From contig USCM01000133.1 in assembly GCA_900553155.1 (NCBI GenBank), positions 1 through 5,859 of the forward strand: a stretch of DNA of 5,859 nucleotides. Reading direction: 5' to 3'. This DNA comes from an uncultured Prevotella sp. GTDB taxonomy: Bacteria > Bacteroidota > Bacteroidia > Bacteroidales > Bacteroidaceae. The notes under the pieces are model-generated. The model did no database searches, was not told the origin of the DNA, and was given only the letters and a program-made list of their open reading frames with translations. The translations under genes were made by a program, and so were the position numbers. Positions 1-5,851 of this stretch are shown in pieces (position 1 is the stretch's first letter; every line of letters begins with the position of its first letter).

Positions 1-544
1 GATCTACAAATTTTTCGTGCAATAGATTGGTTATCGCGAAGTTATGTTCTTCCAAAAGTTGATAACATTGTTTCTCGCCTTTGGCAAGAAGAAATTCTCC
101 ATAGCTCATAGGATACATATCTATCTCATTAACCTTGCCTACTGGATATGAAACATTATGATGCAACGAGATACCCAACAAGGAGCCAGCCACCACAATG
201 TGATATTCGGGAGCATTCTCGCAGAAGTATTTCAACGCCTCAATGGCTTCGGGTATTTCCTGTACTTCATCTAAGATGATTAGTGTATCACCTGGAGTGA
301 TATCAACATGGATAATAGCGCTGAGAGAAACTATAATTCTCTCAACGTTAAAATCTTGCTTGAAAACTTGCTCAACCAGTTCGTTTTTACGACAAATAAT
401 ATACGCCTCTTTAGCATATTCGCGTTTGGCAAACTCGCGCAAAGCCCATGTCTTTCCAACCTGTCTCGCCCCATTGACAATTAAAGGTTTTCTATCCTTA
501 CGCTCTTTCCACTCTTTAAATCGCTGTAATACAAGTCGTTCCAT
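1..544 (-). CDS. AAA_14-type P-loop ATPase, N-terminal part (partial; probably an AAA_14/DUF4143 protein)
   Basis: I translated this frame by hand; it stays open for 181 codons from the ATG at 544-542 and leaves the window at base 1, so the C-terminus is missing. Seen: a short basic N-terminus ending in KPLIVN, Walker A GARQVGKT (residues 25-32), Walker B LIILDEVQE (88-96), a sensor-like VVAGSLLG (117-124), then PVGKVNEIDMYPMSYGEFL (134-152). This order is characteristic of bacterial AAA_14 ATPases, normally about 380-450 residues with a C-terminal DUF4143 domain, which I recall being grouped with PD-(D/E)XK nuclease folds. The start is chosen because upstream in frame there is no ATG before a TAA at 647-649, and because the N-terminus has the usual family length before Walker A. 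There is no signal peptide, so it should be cytoplasmic. The cellular role of the family is not established. It has its own predicted promoter with three repeated sites. Family assignment is firm; the DUF4143 tail is inferred. Confidence 0.9.
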   Translation of the reverse strand, partial: MERLVLQRFKEWKERKDRKPLIVNGARQVGKTWALREFAKREYAKEAYIICRKNELVEQVFKQDFNVERIIVSLSAIIHVDITPGDTLIILDEVQEIPEAIEALKYFCENAPEYHIVVAGSLLGISLHHNVSYPVGKVNEIDMYPMSYGEFLLAKGEKQCYQLLEEHNFAITNLLHEKFVD

Positions 545-554
545 AATACACTTT

Positions 555-637
555 ACATTTTTCCGCACATAAAAATGGTTGCTACACACATTTTTCCGCA
601 CATATTTTGCATGCAAAGATACATTTTTCTGCAGATA
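555..637 (-). repeat. Three 17-bp direct repeats at exact 33-bp spacing (candidate operator array)
   Basis: Two identical copies of TATGTGCGGAAAAATGT (minus-strand reading) lie at 571-555 and 604-588. A third copy with two differences, TATCTGCAGAAAAATGT, lies at 637-621. Copy-to-copy distance is 33 bp both times, about three helical turns, so the sites face the same side of the DNA. The 16-bp spacers between them are unrelated in sequence, which argues for protein-binding sites rather than an expanding tandem repeat. The array runs from between the predicted -33 and -7 elements to 10 bp before the ATG of the AAA_14 gene. Because 33 is a multiple of three, the repeats also sit in an open frame, but that frame has no ATG. 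Their role as operators is inferred. Confidence 0.85.
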
Positions 638-642
638 AATAA
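614..642 (-). promoter_or_regulatory. Predicted Bacteroidetes sigma-ABfr promoter of the AAA_14 gene
   Basis: On the minus strand TATCTTTG (621-614) matches the Bacteroidetes -7 consensus TAnnTTTG exactly. The -33 box is weak: TTTA lies about 18 bp upstream of the -7 box, against a consensus of TTTG at 19-21 bp. Transcription would begin near 608, giving a leader of about 65 nt before the ATG at 544. The third 17-bp repeat lies between the two boxes and the other two fall downstream of the predicted start, so a bound protein would be expected to block initiation or early elongation. The same 12-base stretch ATGCAAAGATAC (plus strand) occurs at the promoter of the other ATPase gene (3764-3775). 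Confidence 0.65.
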
Positions 643-726
643 AGAGTTATACCACACTTTTCGACACTTATTTTTATAAACTTAACATTTTACAGCGATA
701 ATTGCAGAACTACACATACGACGCAA

Positions 727-2154
727 CTACCGCAAGTCAATCCTTAACGGCTGCACAGCTCCCTTGTACGTGCCGTCGGCATTAGCCACGGCAACGACCC
801 AAGCGGTGAAACTACGGCGCGGATTGTCCCAACCTGCCTCGTAGGGATAAACCTCAAAGGTGGTGTCGTCCACCTTCTTTAGCGGTCCGCTTACCACCTC
901 GATGTAAGGCTTCTTGGTGCCGTGAGCTGCAGCAACGTTGTTGTGCGAAGCATCTGTATAGACAGCCTTTAACAGGATGCGGATAGGCAGCTTAAGCGTA
1001 GGATTATCGGTAGAGCCGTTGGCATTATTCTTGGCTATCCTTATCTGCATACCGCCCTGCGCCTTCTCGTTAAAAGGAATCAACTTGCCTTGATACTCGA
1101 AGCCAACATACTGCACCCGCTTGCCTGCCGTCTCCTTGTAGCGTGCCTCAGTGAGCTGCGCCATCTCCTTGTCGAAATACCAAAAGGCATCGTGCTTGTC
1201 GCCCTTATACTGGGCATAAGGAGCAGGAGCGGGACGAGAGATGGATGCCGCCTCGGGAGCCTTGCCCTTGTCGGCACCGTCGGTACCAATCATGTCCGAG
1301 TGGAACCGCTCGGCAAGATAGCCGTCCTTAGGGTTGAGCTTGCGCAATGTGCCATCCTCGTTAAGTCGCTGTTGCAACGACTTCTCGATGAACTTGGCTA
1401 TATAGTCGGCTGTACGGTCACCGCAGTCGAAGTGGCCTCTGCCCGTATCGCAAAGGAAGGAGATGCAACTCTCGTACATCATACGGAAGGCGAGGGCTGG
1501 GCGCACACGAGCCTCCCACCACTCATACTCGCCCTCAACCATCAGTCCTGGTATGCCGTCGATGTTGCGGTTGCGTCCCCACTCCACATTGGCAGCGCCA
1601 TAGCCACAGAGGTTAGTGCGTGGAGCGTCGCCATGAAAGGATATGATGCACAGTGTGCGGTTGGCGTTCCATGCGGCAAAGTTCCATGGAAAGGTTGCCT
1701 GTGCCGAGTGTCCCAATGGGATGATTGGGGCTTTGGCAATCTCGGCATGTCCACTTTGGTCGGCAAGACACGGCATCAACGCCTCGAATATCTGCTGCGC
1801 ACCCAACGTCGGGTCCCAGTTGTTGTTAAATGCAGGCGCCACCCATACCATAGCCACACCAAGCTTCTTCATCTTGGCTTGGAAGCGAGGGTTCTTGTAG
1901 ATAGCCTCCTCCGTCATATTCTGCTGCGACAGAATGACGGCATTAACCTTCTTGCAGCCATCGGGCACCCAGAGATAAGCCACCGGGGCCTTGCCCGTCT
2001 CGTTGGAGATGTAGCCACGCAGCTCAACCGACCACTGATACATACCTGCCCCACCCACGCCAACGGCATAGGCGGCAGATGCCAAGACACCTTGCAGCAC
2101 AAGGACTGCCGCAAGCACAAAGGAACGCGTAAACGTATAAGGCAAATGTTTCAT
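727..2154 (-). CDS. Exported alpha/beta-hydrolase-fold protein of unknown substrate (putative esterase)
   Basis: 475 residues. The ATG at 2154 is preferred over an in-frame ATG at 2241: it directly begins a clean signal peptide (MKHLPYTFTR, hydrophobic 11-25, likely cut after AYA at 28-30), and the longer form would start inside the terminator of the preceding gene. The mature protein has alpha/beta hydrolase hallmarks: a strand AVILSQQN (72-79), a nucleophile elbow GHSAQA (148-153, Ser150), a strand ending MVEGEYE (205-211) that offers Glu208 or Glu210 as the acid, and GRGHFDCGD (238-246) with His241 as the likely catalytic His. Residues from about 345 to 475 look beta-rich and may form a separate accessory domain. 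Such serine hydrolases often remove acetyl, methyl or feruloyl groups from plant polysaccharides; that role is inferred, supported only by the nearby GH97 gene. There is no lipobox cysteine, so a periplasmic location is likely. An amidase or peptidase is not excluded. Confidence 0.85.
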   Translation of the reverse strand: MKHLPYTFTRSFVLAAVLVLQGVLASAAYAVGVGGAGMYQWSVELRGYISNETGKAPVAYLWVPDGCKKVNAVILSQQNMTEEAIYKNPRFQAKMKKLGVAMVWVAPAFNNNWDPTLGAQQIFEALMPCLADQSGHAEIAKAPIIPLGHSAQATFPWNFAAWNANRTLCIISFHGDAPRTNLCGYGAANVEWGRNRNIDGIPGLMVEGEYEWWEARVRPALAFRMMYESCISFLCDTGRGHFDCGDRTADYIAKFIEKSLQQRLNEDGTLRKLNPKDGYLAERFHSDMIGTDGADKGKAPEAASISRPAPAPYAQYKGDKHDAFWYFDKEMAQLTEARYKETAGKRVQYVGFEYQGKLIPFNEKAQGGMQIRIAKNNANGSTDNPTLKLPIRILLKAVYTDASHNNVAAAHGTKKPYIEVVSGPLKKVDDTTFEVYPYEAGWDNPRRSFTAWVVAVANADGTYKGAVQPLRIDLR

Positions 2155-2193
2155 ATCTATAATATCGTATTTATTATAATTCGAACGGGAGCC

Positions 2194-2201
2194 AAAAGAT
2201 A
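2194..2201 (-). promoter_or_regulatory. Possible -7 promoter element for the alpha/beta hydrolase gene
   Basis: TATCTTTT on the minus strand differs by one base from TAnnTTTG and lies 40 bp before the hydrolase ATG at 2154, directly after the T-run of the preceding terminator. No TTTG is visible at the expected -33 distance, so this is a weak call. The presence of a terminator just upstream makes an independent promoter likely somewhere in this gap. Confidence 0.35.
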
Positions 2202-2204
2202 CGT

Positions 2205-2246
2205 AAAAAGGATGGTGTGTCTTTTGCGGCTTTTGACACATCCTCC
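2205..2246 (-). terminator. Rho-independent terminator of the ATPase_2 gene
   Basis: Minus-strand GGAGGATGTGTC (2246-2235) pairs with GACACACCATCC (2221-2210) as a 12-position stem with two mismatches and an uninterrupted 6-bp inner helix. The loop is 13 nt (2234-2222), and a run of five T follows (2209-2205). It begins 35 nt after the ATPase stop codon at 2281, where an intrinsic terminator would be expected. It separates the ATPase transcript from the hydrolase gene. Confidence 0.75.
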
Positions 2247-2280
2247 TTCGGCTTATTCTATTGAATTTGTGATATACACT

Positions 2281-3726
2281 TTAGTATTTAAACAAATCAT
2301 CCATTGTTACCTCGCTTTGTATCATTCCGTATTGAGCATTCTTAACCAATCCATAAGTTGTAACGAATGTAAGATGAAGAGCCTTGTTCGTTCCTGTTAC
2401 TTCACGAAACAACTCTCTCCTACTAACTATATGCTCAAGATAAGATGGAGTAATCTCAAAAGGCTTCATAGAGAACTTCATCTCGCAGAGGTTTATCGTT
2501 TGGTCGCGTCTGTCTATAACCAAATCTATTTGAGCGCCTTCACGTCTTTTGCCATCAGCATCTATGGAAGGAAGTGTAGCCCATGAGCAAACAGATGTCT
2601 GTACTCCATCTATACCTAAAGCCCATTTGATTTGCTTAATATGATGAAGACACACCTGCTCAAAAGCATAGCCACACCAAGCACGATGACTTGGGGAGTC
2701 GATAGCATCAGTCCAAAATCTATCGTCCATACCATTAGCGTCCTTAATATAACGAAGGTGGAACAATGAAAATAGATCGGTAAGTTGATAAATGGCTTCC
2801 CGTTGTCTTTTGTTAAACGAGGAGTAGCGACGTATGAAATCACAATTACACAGATTCTCTAATATTTCAGATAGCTTTCCGTTGTCTGTAATACCACATT
2901 CTTGTATAATCTCTTGCCGACTCATTCCCTTTGTCTTCTTTGAGAGTTGCTCCACTATCTTGCGATATACCTTGCTATCCCTAAACAATGATCTGAATAG
3001 GAAATCAAACTCTCTACGCAACTCACCATTCTCAACAAAAAACAAATTGTTGATGTTTTGGGCCAAACTCAGCTTGGGTTGCAACATATTCAAATAATAT
3101 GGTGTTCCACCCAACATCATATAACACTCTACTATCTGATGACGATTGAACACAATACGGTTTTCTTGCAAGAAAGCCTCAGTCTCTCCTAAAGAAAAAG
3201 GAGCAAGATAAATACTGTGTGTAACACGGTTGTGCAATCCTCCCTTGTCACCCAACAACTTATTGACCATCCATGATGTAGCCGAGCCACATACTACCAA
3301 CATAAGATTCTGGTCGGAAGCCCACTGATTCCAAAACAATTCTATAGCACTTATGAAATTGGAACGTGGAGTATCAAACCATGGCAACTCATCAATAAAC
3401 ACTACTTTTCTGCGCTCTCCAAGCGAAGACAAATAGTCCTTAAGTTGAAAGAACGCTTCCAACCATGTGCTTGGGGTCTTCTGCTTCTTGCCTGAATAAG
3501 ACTCCAATGTCATCTTAAAATTGAAAAGTTGGTCTTTCTTCGTGGCTTGATAAGCACCTGTAAAATAGAAATCAAACTTTTCTTTAAAGAACTGCTTTAC
3601 AAGAAATGTTTTGCCGATACGGCGTCTGCCATATACCGCAACAAACTCAGGTTTGTTTGATTCGTAACATTCAAGCAACAATTCCTGTTCTGCCTTGCGT
3701 CCTATTATCTTTTGAATCATAGCCAT
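2281..3726 (-). CDS. ATPase_2-family P-loop ATPase with C-terminal PD-(D/E)XK-like domain
   Basis: 481 residues, apparently full length. It opens with IIGRKAEQELL (7-17), typical of the archaeal-type ATPase_2 family (STAND-like P-loop NTPases). Walker A is GRRRIGKT (33-40), Walker B is VVFIDELPW (108-116), and LMLVVCGSATSWM (141-153) is the sensor strand. A helix-turn-helix-like stretch lies around 252-303 (MSRQEIIQECGI followed by LSEILENL). The C-terminal part carries a PD-(D/E)XK-like signature: WCGYAFE with Glu356, then GAQIDLVID with Asp401 and LCEMK with Glu415 and Lys417. All four expected residues are present, so nuclease activity is possible but unproven; Pfam calls this tail DUF234-like. 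There is no signal peptide or membrane segment, so it is cytoplasmic. A second ATG at 3720 (MIQK) could be the true start. The gene is AT-richer than both neighbours, has its own promoter and terminator, and reads as an independent unit. Biological role unknown. Confidence 0.92.
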   Translation of the reverse strand: MAMIQKIIGRKAEQELLLECYESNKPEFVAVYGRRRIGKTFLVKQFFKEKFDFYFTGAYQATKKDQLFNFKMTLESYSGKKQKTPSTWLEAFFQLKDYLSSLGERRKVVFIDELPWFDTPRSNFISAIELFWNQWASDQNLMLVVCGSATSWMVNKLLGDKGGLHNRVTHSIYLAPFSLGETEAFLQENRIVFNRHQIVECYMMLGGTPYYLNMLQPKLSLAQNINNLFFVENGELRREFDFLFRSLFRDSKVYRKIVEQLSKKTKGMSRQEIIQECGITDNGKLSEILENLCNCDFIRRYSSFNKRQREAIYQLTDLFSLFHLRYIKDANGMDDRFWTDAIDSPSHRAWCGYAFEQVCLHHIKQIKWALGIDGVQTSVCSWATLPSIDADGKRREGAQIDLVIDRRDQTINLCEMKFSMKPFEITPSYLEHIVSRRELFREVTGTNKALHLTFVTTYGLVKNAQYGMIQSEVTMDDLFKY

Positions 3727-3745
3727 ATAATTAGTTAAATTGACG

Positions 3746-3762
3746 TAACTATCTGATAGTTA
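3746..3762. promoter_or_regulatory. 17-bp perfect palindrome at the predicted transcription start of the ATPase_2 gene
   Basis: TAACTATC-T-GATAGTTA: two 8-bp arms around one central base. It begins 4 bp downstream of the -7 element, so it covers about +1 to +17 of the predicted transcript and ends 19 bp before the ATG at 3726. Placement and symmetry fit a dimeric repressor site. As RNA it could form only a poor hairpin because the loop is one base, which favours a DNA-binding role. Function is inferred. Confidence 0.6.
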
Positions 3763-3766
3763 GATG

Positions 3767-3798
3767 CAAAGATACTGTTTTAATTTATCATAAACAAG
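3767..3798 (-). promoter_or_regulatory. Predicted Bacteroidetes promoter of the ATPase_2 gene
   Basis: TATCTTTG (3774-3767, minus strand) matches the -7 consensus TAnnTTTG exactly. CTTG (3798-3795) lies 20 bp upstream and matches three of the four bases of the -33 box TTTG, within the normal 19-21 bp spacing. The predicted start of transcription is near 3761, giving a leader of about 35 nt. The -33 box abuts the T-rich tail of the upstream terminator, so transcription units follow one another with almost no spare DNA. Confidence 0.75.
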
Positions 3799-3860
3799 AA
3801 AAATATACTTGAAGTGGGGCGGTAACTACAAAAAAAACATAGTTACCGCCCCACTTCAAG
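3799..3860 (-). terminator. 21-bp perfect inverted repeat, probable terminator of the GH97 gene
   Basis: The arms at 3808-3828 and 3840-3860 are exact reverse complements over 21 bp, with an 11-nt loop (3829-3839) containing eight A on the plus strand. On the minus strand the hairpin starts 60 nt after the GH97 stop codon and is followed by TATATTTTTC (3807-3798), a T-rich tail. This fits an intrinsic terminator, although a perfect 21-bp stem with a GC-rich centre is long for one. On the plus strand the stem is followed by GTTTTG, but no plus-strand gene needs it. A dispersed palindromic repeat or miniature element is an alternative. Confidence 0.7.
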
Positions 3861-3919
3861 CATGTTTTGCGTTATTCTATCGCTATATCCCCTATGGTTT
3901 GAAAGGGGCGTTTTATGGG

Positions 3920-5851
3920 TTATTTGTCCACTAAAACGAAGCGCAAAGCCGCGCCGCCCGATGGCTGCAGATGCAGACGGAGGATCTTGCCAGCCTTGAT
4001 GTTCATAACGGTAGACGCTACCTTGGTGCGGGTATTAAGCGAAGGATCGTCGGTGTATATCTCCATACGATAGCGCTTGCCCTTCTGAAGGAAGCTGGCG
4101 GTGTTGATGGTAATGTCGCGCGGCTGCAAGCCGTTCATTGCACCAACAAACCAGTTGTTGCCTGTACGGCGAGCCTGAACGATATACTTGCCTATCTCGC
4201 CATCAAGAGCCTTGCTCTCATCCCATACAGTAGGACAATACTTCCAGAAGTCGAGCTCTGCCTCGCCCTTGTAGACATTGGGCAGGTCGTACCAATAGAG
4301 GAAGGTTATCGGACTGTAATAGACAACGGGCATAGCCAACTGGTGTGCCTTGGTGTTCTTAACCCTGCCATTGAAGTAGCATGGGGTGTAGTCGGCAGGT
4401 CCGCAGAGGAAACGGGTGAAAGGAAGCACGGTGTTGTGCTCTGCATCAGGCATCTCCTCGTTGCCGCCTATGCCCTCCTGTGTCATAAGGTTGGGATAGG
4501 TGCGGCTCCAACCAGTAGGACGATACTCGTCGTGGATGTCTACCATTATATGATGGTCGGCACACTTGCGAACGGCATTGTGCAACCATGTGGTCCACTC
4601 CTGCGAACCTATCTGAACAAAGCCAAACTTGATGCCGCTAATGCCCCACTTGTTATATAGCGGAAGTATACGGTCGAGATCTTGATACAGAGCACGCTGA
4701 TTGACATACACCCATACGCCGATGCCCTTGCTCTTGGCATACTGGCAGAGCTTTGGCATATCGAAGTCGCGGTTGTCTGCAACTTTAAGTGCCGACGAAC
4801 TCATCTTCATCTCTGGACCATACCATCCGGCATCAAGCTCGATGTACTGCAAGCCTCGGTCGACACAGAAGTCGACTGCCTCCATTGCCGTCTTCATATC
4901 CAGACGGCATACACGGAAAGCCTTGCCCGGACGAATCCAGGCGGTATCCGTTATCTGACACGGGGCATTGAGGTTGAGCACCATCTGCTTGTTGTTGATA
5001 AGGTCGACCGCCTTATCGCCTACCATGATGTATCGCCACGGCATATCGTAGGCTGTGATGATGTCGGCAGAATCGTACATTGACATCTGTAGCTTGTTGT
5101 CGTCGACAAGCTGAAGCTTGCCACGAACAAAGTTGCTGAGGGCAGCCTCGCCTATTGCGGCATACATACCGTTGGCAAGACGAAGCGTCAAGGGACGCTC
5201 TGCCTTTTCGCGCCATGCAGGTTCGCTCTTTAGCAGGGGCACACGTTCGGCATGCGACTGTGCCCAGGCAAAGTGCCAAGCCTCTGCTCCGGGAGCGAAC
5301 GTGAAGGACGTGAGGTCGTCGGTAATGTGCATAAACAACCCGTTTGTAGCCTCGGGAAAGTGGTAGCGCACGGCAACACCCTCATCATAGGCACGTACGA
5401 TGATGTCGAAGAGATACTGCTGGCGCTTGTCGTAGCCATTGCCGCTGTTGTCGTGGCTGCCACCCTTCATAAGGCGGATAGTCATCTCATTATAATGGTC
5501 GCGTATCTGGGCATATTCTCCATATATAGGCTTCCATGTGTTGTCTTCGGTTCGGCGAGACACATTTACCACTTCCAATCCCTTAGTCCATACACGGTTG
5601 GTATCGACAGGTATGCCCATAGCCGACTCCACCAAGTGGTTGTCGATGTTGACACCAAGCTCGCCCTCCTCTACAACAGTCTTGTCGCTATAATAGAGGG
5701 TGTAGGTGAGCTGACCTTTCTTATTGGCAAAGACAAAGGTGTACTTGCCATCAGGCGACTGCAACGACTCTTGTGCATTGCCCGACAACGCTGCCATAAG
5801 CAATGAGCACACAAGCGAACAGCGGCGAATGAAGCTCTGTATATTGTTCAT
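3920..5851 (-). CDS. Exported glycoside hydrolase family 97 enzyme (SusB-related alpha-glycosidase)
   Basis: 643 residues, complete, within the usual GH97 length range. Signal peptide: RR at 9-10, hydrophobic 11-22, likely cut after GNA (24-26); there is no lipobox, so probably periplasmic. Domains: N-terminal beta-sandwich (about 29-295), TIM-barrel catalytic domain (about 300-560, with YIELDAGWYG at 336-345 and RPTGWSRTYPNLMTQEG at 444-460), and a C-terminal beta domain (about 563-643). GH97 enzymes cleave alpha-glucosides or alpha-galactosides in a calcium-dependent way, some inverting (SusB) and some retaining. Against motifs recalled from characterised members, the retaining nucleophile Asp is Gly here (KFGFV, Gly410), as in SusB. 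The SusB base Glu508 position reads Asp441 (HDEYRPTG), a region matching the other SusB base Glu439 lacks an obvious Glu (YVNQ, 382-385), and the general acid and calcium-ligand glutamates appear kept (Glu459, Glu465). Family is certain; substrate and mechanism are open. The start ATG at 5851 has only 8 bases of upstream sequence, so no promoter can be judged. Confidence 0.95.
   Translation of the reverse strand: MNNIQSFIRRCSLVCSLLMAALSGNAQESLQSPDGKYTFVFANKKGQLTYTLYYSDKTVVEEGELGVNIDNHLVESAMGIPVDTNRVWTKGLEVVNVSRRTEDNTWKPIYGEYAQIRDHYNEMTIRLMKGGSHDNSGNGYDKRQQYLFDIIVRAYDEGVAVRYHFPEATNGLFMHITDDLTSFTFAPGAEAWHFAWAQSHAERVPLLKSEPAWREKAERPLTLRLANGMYAAIGEAALSNFVRGKLQLVDDNKLQMSMYDSADIITAYDMPWRYIMVGDKAVDLINNKQMVLNLNAPCQITDTAWIRPGKAFRVCRLDMKTAMEAVDFCVDRGLQYIELDAGWYGPEMKMSSSALKVADNRDFDMPKLCQYAKSKGIGVWVYVNQRALYQDLDRILPLYNKWGISGIKFGFVQIGSQEWTTWLHNAVRKCADHHIMVDIHDEYRPTGWSRTYPNLMTQEGIGGNEEMPDAEHNTVLPFTRFLCGPADYTPCYFNGRVKNTKAHQLAMPVVYYSPITFLYWYDLPNVYKGEAELDFWKYCPTVWDESKALDGEIGKYIVQARRTGNNWFVGAMNGLQPRDITINTASFLQKGKRYRMEIYTDDPSLNTRTKVASTVMNIKAGKILRLHLQPSGGAALRFVLVDK

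Noticed and set aside
243..572. A 109-codon plus-strand open frame opposite the AAA_14 gene
   Set aside because: The minus strand carries clear Walker A and Walker B motifs here, and the plus-strand frame has no recognisable features.
545..646. The possibility that the 33-bp phased repeats encode an N-terminal extension (repeating YVRKN) of the AAA_14 protein
   Set aside because: The frame is open back to a TAA at 647-649 but contains no ATG, an exact -7 promoter box lies inside it, and the ATG at 544 gives the normal family N-terminus.
1090..2586. A 498-codon open frame on the plus strand across the hydrolase and into the ATPase gene
   Set aside because: It is antisense to two well-supported genes, spans a terminator and promoter region, has no recognisable domain, and its composition is that of a shadow of GC-rich coding sequence.
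2155..3800. Insertion-sequence or transposon ends around the ATPase_2 gene
   Set aside because: I found no matching terminal inverted repeats, target-site duplication or transposase; the 21-bp palindrome has no partner on the other side.
3889..3908. A short CCCCT / AGGGG hairpin just after the GH97 stop codon
   Set aside because: Only five base pairs with a 10-nt loop and no T-run; the 21-bp inverted repeat downstream is a far better terminator.
3971..4660. A 229-codon plus-strand open frame opposite the GH97 gene, with smaller ones at 4682-5083 and 5252-5806
   Set aside because: All lie wholly within the GH97 coding region on the opposite strand and show no motif, signal peptide or promoter.
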